Shown here in pieces: positions 60,814 through 64,000 of a DNA stretch of 64,000 nucleotides (position 1 is the first letter of the stretch; the number at the start of each line of letters is the position of its first letter). The DNA is from Streptomyces sp. NBRC 110035 (lineage in GTDB: Bacteria > Actinomycetota > Actinomycetes > Streptomycetales > Streptomycetaceae), in the NCBI RefSeq assembly GCF_000829695.1, contig NZ_BBNN01000027.1, positions 265,255-329,254 of the forward strand, given 5' to 3'. The notes beneath the pieces were generated by a model, which saw nothing but the letters and a program-made list of their open reading frames with translations, was not told where the DNA came from and made no database searches. The position numbers and the translations under genes were made by a program.

Positions 60814-61263
60814 TCAGTCGGGCCGGCGCTGGCGCGGCACCGCCGGCAGCCGGAACCACACGGCCTTGCCCGAGGCGGTCGGGCGGTGGCCGCACGACGA
60901 GCTCAGGGTGCGGATCAGCAGCAGCCCGCGCCCGTGCTCCTGCCAGGGATCCGGCTCGCGGAGCGGCGGGCGGGTCAGGTCGGCGGGCGCCCGCGGATCG
61001 GTGTCGTGCACCTCGACCCGGCAGCCGGTGGGCAGCAACTCCACCACCAGCTCGATCGGCGCGCCCCCGGCGGTGTGCTCCACGGCGTTGGCCACCAGCT
61101 CGGCGGTGAGCAGCTCCGCCGTGTCCCGGTCCGCGGCGTGCTCCCGCTCGGCCAGCGCGGTACGGACCAGCGCACGGGCGACGGGCACGGCCGCGGTGGT
61201 GTGCGGCAGCGCGACGCGCCAGGATGCGGAGGTCGAGGGTTCGTACACGCTGGATCCGATCAT
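60814..61263 (-). CDS. RsbW-like ATP-binding protein (HATPase_c_2)
   Basis: A 149-residue GHKL ATPase of the Streptomyces anti-sigma/RsbW-like group: ELLTAELVANAVEHT (N box), VEVHDTDPRAP (G1) and GRGLLLIRTLSSSCG (G2), ending in the typical KAVWFRL strand. Such proteins can phosphorylate STAS anti-anti-sigma factors and bind sigma factors; many in Streptomyces are orphans. It is the only candidate kinase in a window with two STAS proteins and four PP2C phosphatases, but it lies over 40 kb away. ATG 61263; an in-frame start 11 codons earlier is possible. Confidence 0.85.
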   Translation of the reverse strand: MIGSSVYEPSTSASWRVALPHTTAAVPVARALVRTALAEREHAADRDTAELLTAELVANAVEHTAGGAPIELVVELLPTGCRVEVHDTDPRAPADLTRPPLREPDPWQEHGRGLLLIRTLSSSCGHRPTASGKAVWFRLPAVPRQRRPD

Positions 61264-61570
61264 GGAGAGCAGGCGGGTGGTCCTGCTTTCAATCACTCAA
61301 TGGTACGGCGTGGCCCTCAGGCGGTGTCGTCGGCCCGTGACGGCCGTCATGCCTCCGGAGTGCGCGGACGGCACGGCTCCCCGCCCCCGCCGGACGGGCC
61401 CCCGGGCCCGTCGCGTCGATCATGCCCGGCCGGCCTGTCGCGCAATCATGACGGCGGTCACGGATCGGTGACGCGAGGGGCCGGAGAGAGGTTCCGTGAG
61501 CCGTGAGCCGTGAGCCGTGAGCCGTGAGCCGTGAGCCGTGAGCCGTGAGTCGCGCGCCGTGTGGCACGTG
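61264..61570. other. Intergenic region with a heptanucleotide repeat
   Basis: About 300 bp without a gene. It contains CCGTGAG x8 (61494-61549) next to the paaX-type stop. Confidence 0.55.
61494..61549 (+). repeat. 7-bp tandem repeat CCGTGAG x8
   Basis: Eight perfect consecutive copies, followed by diverged TCGCGCG. It starts 21 bp downstream of the PaaX-family stop codon (minus strand), so it lies in that gene's 3' untranslated region. A likely variable-number tandem repeat. Confidence 0.9.
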
Positions 61571-62383
61571 TCACAGGCCCGCGAAGACCGCCCCGGCGTC
61601 CCGCAGACGGGTGTGCAGGCCGTGGAAGACGTGCGCCGAGCGCGTACCCGGCCAGTCCTCGGGGAGCAGCCCGAGGGGGAGCCCGGGGTCCGTGTAGGGG
61701 AGATGACGCCAGGAGTCGAGGGCGAGCAGGTAGTCGTGGTACGCCTCCTCGGGCGGGGTGTCCTCGCGCTGCCGCCAGGCGTCCAGTACGTGCGCGTGCC
61801 GGTCCAGGAACGCCTCGTGCTCCTTGGCCATCCCGGCCAGGTCCCACCAGCGGGCGACCGCCTCGGCGGTGGGCGTGAACCCGAGGTGCTCACCGCGGAA
61901 GAGGTCGACGTAACCGTCCAGCCGCAGCCGCTCCAGGGTGTGCCTGGTCTCCTCGTGCAGCCGGGCCGGCGCTATCCACACGCCCGGAGCGGTGGTGCCG
62001 AAACCGAGGCCGGACAGCCGGGAGCGCAGGATGTGACGCTTCTGCCGCTCGGACTCCGGCACGGAGAACACGGCGAGCACCCAGCCCTCGTCCGCGGGAC
62101 TCGCGGCGGCGTGCACACGCCGGTCGCTGTCGTCCAGTAACCGGCGCGCTTCCGGCGACAGCTCGTATCCCGCCGCGCCCTGTGCGGTGCGGGCCGGCAG
62201 GAGCAGCCCGCGCCGCTTGAGCCGGGACACCGAGGAACGCACGGCGGGAGCGTCGACGCCGACCGCGGCCAGCAGCCGGATCAGCTCGGCGACGGGCACG
62301 GGGCCCGGCGCGAAGCGGCCGTACGCGCCGTAGAGCGTGACGATGAGAGACCGTGGGGCAGGCTGGTCGGACACGTTGATCAT
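61571..62383 (-). CDS. PaaX-family transcriptional regulator
   Basis: A 270-residue regulator: N-terminal winged helix (SLIVTLYGAYGRFAPG, VDAPAVRSSVSRLKRRGLL), central PaaX dimer domain (GWVLAVFSVPESERQKRHILRSRLSGLGFGTTAPGVWIAP split around 105-140) and C-terminal domain (WDLAGMAKEHEAFL, ALDSWRHLPYTDPGLPLGLLPEDWPG). In other bacteria PaaX represses phenylacetate degradation through CoA-ester sensing; no paa genes are near, so the targets are unknown. An 11-bp inverted repeat at 62442-62472 lies upstream of its start. Confidence 0.9.
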   Translation of the reverse strand: MINVSDQPAPRSLIVTLYGAYGRFAPGPVPVAELIRLLAAVGVDAPAVRSSVSRLKRRGLLLPARTAQGAAGYELSPEARRLLDDSDRRVHAAASPADEGWVLAVFSVPESERQKRHILRSRLSGLGFGTTAPGVWIAPARLHEETRHTLERLRLDGYVDLFRGEHLGFTPTAEAVARWWDLAGMAKEHEAFLDRHAHVLDAWRQREDTPPEEAYHDYLLALDSWRHLPYTDPGLPLGLLPEDWPGTRSAHVFHGLHTRLRDAGAVFAGL

Positions 62384-62441
62384 CTTAGGTCGTGCCGATC
62401 GGTGCCCTTCCCCGGGGCATCGGCATCACGCCTGGTCATCT

Positions 62442-62472
62442 CCCTTACCGGACAAGGAGGTTCCGGTAAGGG
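62442..62472. promoter_or_regulatory. Inverted repeat between the PaaX gene and a small ORF
   Basis: CCCTTACCGGA-N9-TCCGGTAAGGG, perfect 11-bp arms, 59-89 bp upstream of the PaaX-family start and just at the stop of the 62720 ORF. It could be the regulator's operator or the terminator of the small gene. Confidence 0.5.
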
Positions 62473-62720
62473 GGTGGCTCCCGCGCCGGGCGCCGCGCCG
62501 TGCCGGGTGTGCGCCGTGCCGCGTCCGGTCGGGCGACCACGGTGAGGTGGTCCGCAGGGACCGGGTGCGGGGCGACCGCGCGGCCGTCGGGCAGCAGTGC
62601 GCCCGTGTCGTCGAAGGCGATCGTGCCGTCGCACCTCGGGCTCCGGCCCTGCTCCGGGTGGGCGGCGACCACATGGGGGACCTGTACCCGGGGCCGGTGC
62701 ATGGCGTCCGGTGGGCACAC
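62445..62720 (-). CDS. Small unrecognised protein upstream of the PaaX-family gene
   Basis: A 91-residue frame with GTG 62720 preceded by GGAGG at ideal spacing and strong third-position GC bias. The middle (CDGTIAFDDTGALLPDGRAVA, HPVPADHLTVVARPD) looks like a beta-rich fold; no known family, signal peptide or membrane helix. Same strand as the PaaX-family gene, ending 62 bp before it. Confidence 0.55.
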   Translation of the reverse strand: MCPPDAMHRPRVQVPHVVAAHPEQGRSPRCDGTIAFDDTGALLPDGRAVAPHPVPADHLTVVARPDAARRTPGTARRPAREPPPYRNLLVR

Positions 62721-62962
62721 GGGGCGTACCTCCGCTCAGGTGGATCGATCCGAAGGGGCCGTCCACCCCGGCCATGCCCCCGCCGGGAGCCCCTCGGAAC
62801 GTCCTGCGGGAAGCGTGGCAGCTCCCGGACGGTCCCGGGACGGTTGCCCGGAGGCCGGTGCCAACTCGCCACCGAAGGGGTGAGGGTCACCCGTCCCGGA
62901 CCGCTCTCCCGGTACTGCTGAGGGAATCGAGCCCTCGTTCCCCGCCTTCCGGGAGGTCCCCC

Positions 62963-63502
62963 ATGTCCGTCCCCACATCCACATCCACATCCACCGCCAC
63001 CGCCACCGGGTCCGTGCGTCCCGTGCGTTCCGTCCTCGCCGGTGCGGCGGCCTGCGGGGCGCTGCTGCTCGGGGCCGTCGTGGCCGCGCCCTCGGTCGCG
63101 TCCGCCGCACCCGAGCCCCCTGCTGCTCCCGTTGCCTCCGCCGCCCCCGCCGCGTCCCCCGTCTCCGTGACGGTGGACCCCGTGGGCCTGATCGCCCCCG
63201 ACGGCCGCCGCGTCACGCTCTCCGGCACGTACCGCTGTACGGATGCTTCCGGGCCGGTCCTGGTCGGCTCCTCCGTCCGTCAGGAGCCGGCCGTCACGCG
63301 CTACGGCGTCGGCGGCACCCGGGCACAGTGCGACGGCCGGACCCACCGCTGGGAGAACACCGGAAGCGTCCCCTCCGACGCGCTGAAGGCCGGTGCCGCC
63401 GACGTCGAGGTCACCCTCGTCGAGCTGCGCCCCGTCGGAGGCCTCCCGCTGCCCCTGTTCCATGCGTCCCTGCGGCAGGACATCACCCTGGACCGCGGCT
63501 GA
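62963..63502 (+). CDS. Secreted DUF6299-like protein
   Basis: A 179-residue exported protein. Ser/Thr-rich start (SVPTSTSTSTATATG), basic residues, hydrophobic core VLAGAAACGALLLGAVVAA, ASA/AP cleavage near residue 49, then an Ala/Pro linker. The mature domain (VSVTVDPVGLIAPDGRRVTLSGTYRC, CDGRTHRWENTG, LRQDITLDRG) is a small Ig-like beta sandwich with two cysteines that may form a disulfide. I recall this as the actinobacterial DUF6299 family; function unknown. GGGAGG precedes ATG 62963. Confidence 0.8.
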   Translation: MSVPTSTSTSTATATGSVRPVRSVLAGAAACGALLLGAVVAAPSVASAAPEPPAAPVASAAPAASPVSVTVDPVGLIAPDGRRVTLSGTYRCTDASGPVLVGSSVRQEPAVTRYGVGGTRAQCDGRTHRWENTGSVPSDALKAGAADVEVTLVELRPVGGLPLPLFHASLRQDITLDRG

Positions 63503-63560
63503 ACCACCGGCGCCCGCCCGCCCCGCCGCACCGGAGCTCCCCGGAGCGCAGCCGCCCGGA

Positions 63561-64000
63561 TCAGAGCTGCTCGGCCGGCCAGTCCAGCAGGCGGGCGCCG
63601 ATGACCGCGGTCTGCAGCATGTAACGGTGGGCGGGGTCGGCCGGGTTGGCGCCGGTGAGCTTGTGGATACGCTCCAGCCGGTAGGTCAGCGCCCGCACGC
63701 TCAGCGCGAGCCGCCGGGCCGTCTCCGCCGCCACGCAGCCCGAGTCGAAGTACACGGTGAGCGTCTCGAGGAGCGGCTCGGCGCCGCCCCGGGCCGAGGT
63801 GAGCGGGCCGAGAGTGCTGTGCACCAGGTCGGACATGGCCTGGCGGTCGCGGGCGAGGACGGGGTAGACGAGCAGTTCGGCGGCGTGCAGCACCGGATCG
63901 TCCAGCCCCAGCCGTTCGGCGATCTCCAGCGTGCTCAGGGCCTCTTCGTACGACTGGACGACCCCGCCGGCCCCGGACTGCGGGCGGCCGACGGCGACCT
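63561..64000 (-). CDS. PucR/CdaR-type helix-turn-helix regulator, C-terminal part
   Basis: The last 145 or so codons of a regulator that continues beyond the right edge. The visible part includes the end of a GGDEF-like middle domain (VGRPQSGAGGVVQSYEEALSTLEIAERLG) and the PucR C-terminal HTH (LLETLTVYFDSGCVAAETARRLALSVRALTYRLERIHKLTG). The family controls purine, sugar-diacid or amino-acid catabolism by ligand sensing in the missing N-terminal part. Targets unknown. Confidence 0.88.
   Translation of the reverse strand, partial: VAVGRPQSGAGGVVQSYEEALSTLEIAERLGLDDPVLHAAELLVYPVLARDRQAMSDLVHSTLGPLTSARGGAEPLLETLTVYFDSGCVAAETARRLALSVRALTYRLERIHKLTGANPADPAHRYMLQTAVIGARLLDWPAEQL

Noticed and set aside
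61494..61549. The CCGTGAG array as a possible CRISPR
   Set aside because: The units are 7 bp with no spacers, so this is a simple tandem repeat.

Overview
The window is high-GC actinomycete DNA, almost certainly Streptomyces. Codon third positions are nearly all G or C, start codons are often GTG, and several genes are typical of the genus: a secreted GH10 xylanase, a Tat-exported GH11 xylanase, DasABC-type sugar transport with dre-like operators, a SepF paralogue, a DUF397 protein, many SpoIIE/PP2C phosphatases and a bacterial Hen1/Pnkp pair. No rRNA, tRNA, CRISPR array, integrase or intact insertion sequence was seen.

Layout. 0-8 kb: two xylanase genes (xlnA, cut by the window edge, and xlnC with a textbook xylanase promoter), separated and followed by gene debris: an RHH antitoxin with a truncated Doc toxin, an AbiEii-like fragment joined to an MBL hydrolase, an AraC fragment, a frameshifted lipoprotein beside its intact paralogue, an SDR stub and an internally deleted cold-shock gene. 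8-18 kb: a signalling island with RsbQ-RsbP-STAS, a phospholipase D, a MarR regulator, two further PP2C phosphatases, a cobalamin-binding protein with the CarH-type W-x9-EH motif, and a second STAS protein. 18-25 kb: a TerC operon with broken flanking ORFs, two FAD oxidoreductases, an XRE stub with DUF397. 25-30 kb: modABC (molybdate uptake) and a secreted pectate lyase. 30-39 kb: an MFS exporter and an acetyltransferase sharing a palindromic operator next to a TetR gene, then a DasR-like regulator divergent from dasA-dasB-dasC and a GH3 hexosaminidase. 39-47 kb: orphan Imm1 protein, two CNNM/CBS membrane proteins, TerB, SepF-like protein, an ATPase-MazG pair, DUF6099 and an LLM oxidoreductase. 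47-54 kb: Tat-exported multicopper oxidase, a bacteriophytochrome histidine kinase convergent with a response regulator and another PP2C phosphatase. 54-64 kb: Hen1 and Pnkp RNA repair, arginine deiminase and ornithine carbamoyltransferase, an RsbW-like ATPase, a PaaX regulator, a small secreted protein and the end of a PucR-type regulator.

Two themes connect the genes. One is degradation and uptake of plant or chitin polymers (xylanases, pectate lyase, Das transporter, hexosaminidase). The other is a dense set of partner-switching components: four PP2C phosphatases, two STAS proteins and one RsbW-like kinase, attached to different sensor inputs (RsbQ hydrolase with PAS, cobalamin cap, phytochrome, GAF). 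The PP2C/cobalamin/STAS operon at 14.7-18.0 kb is the best candidate for an undescribed system: its gene order suggests that cobalamin, and perhaps light, controls an anti-anti-sigma switch. No sigma factor is encoded beside any of these modules, so the outputs lie elsewhere in the genome.
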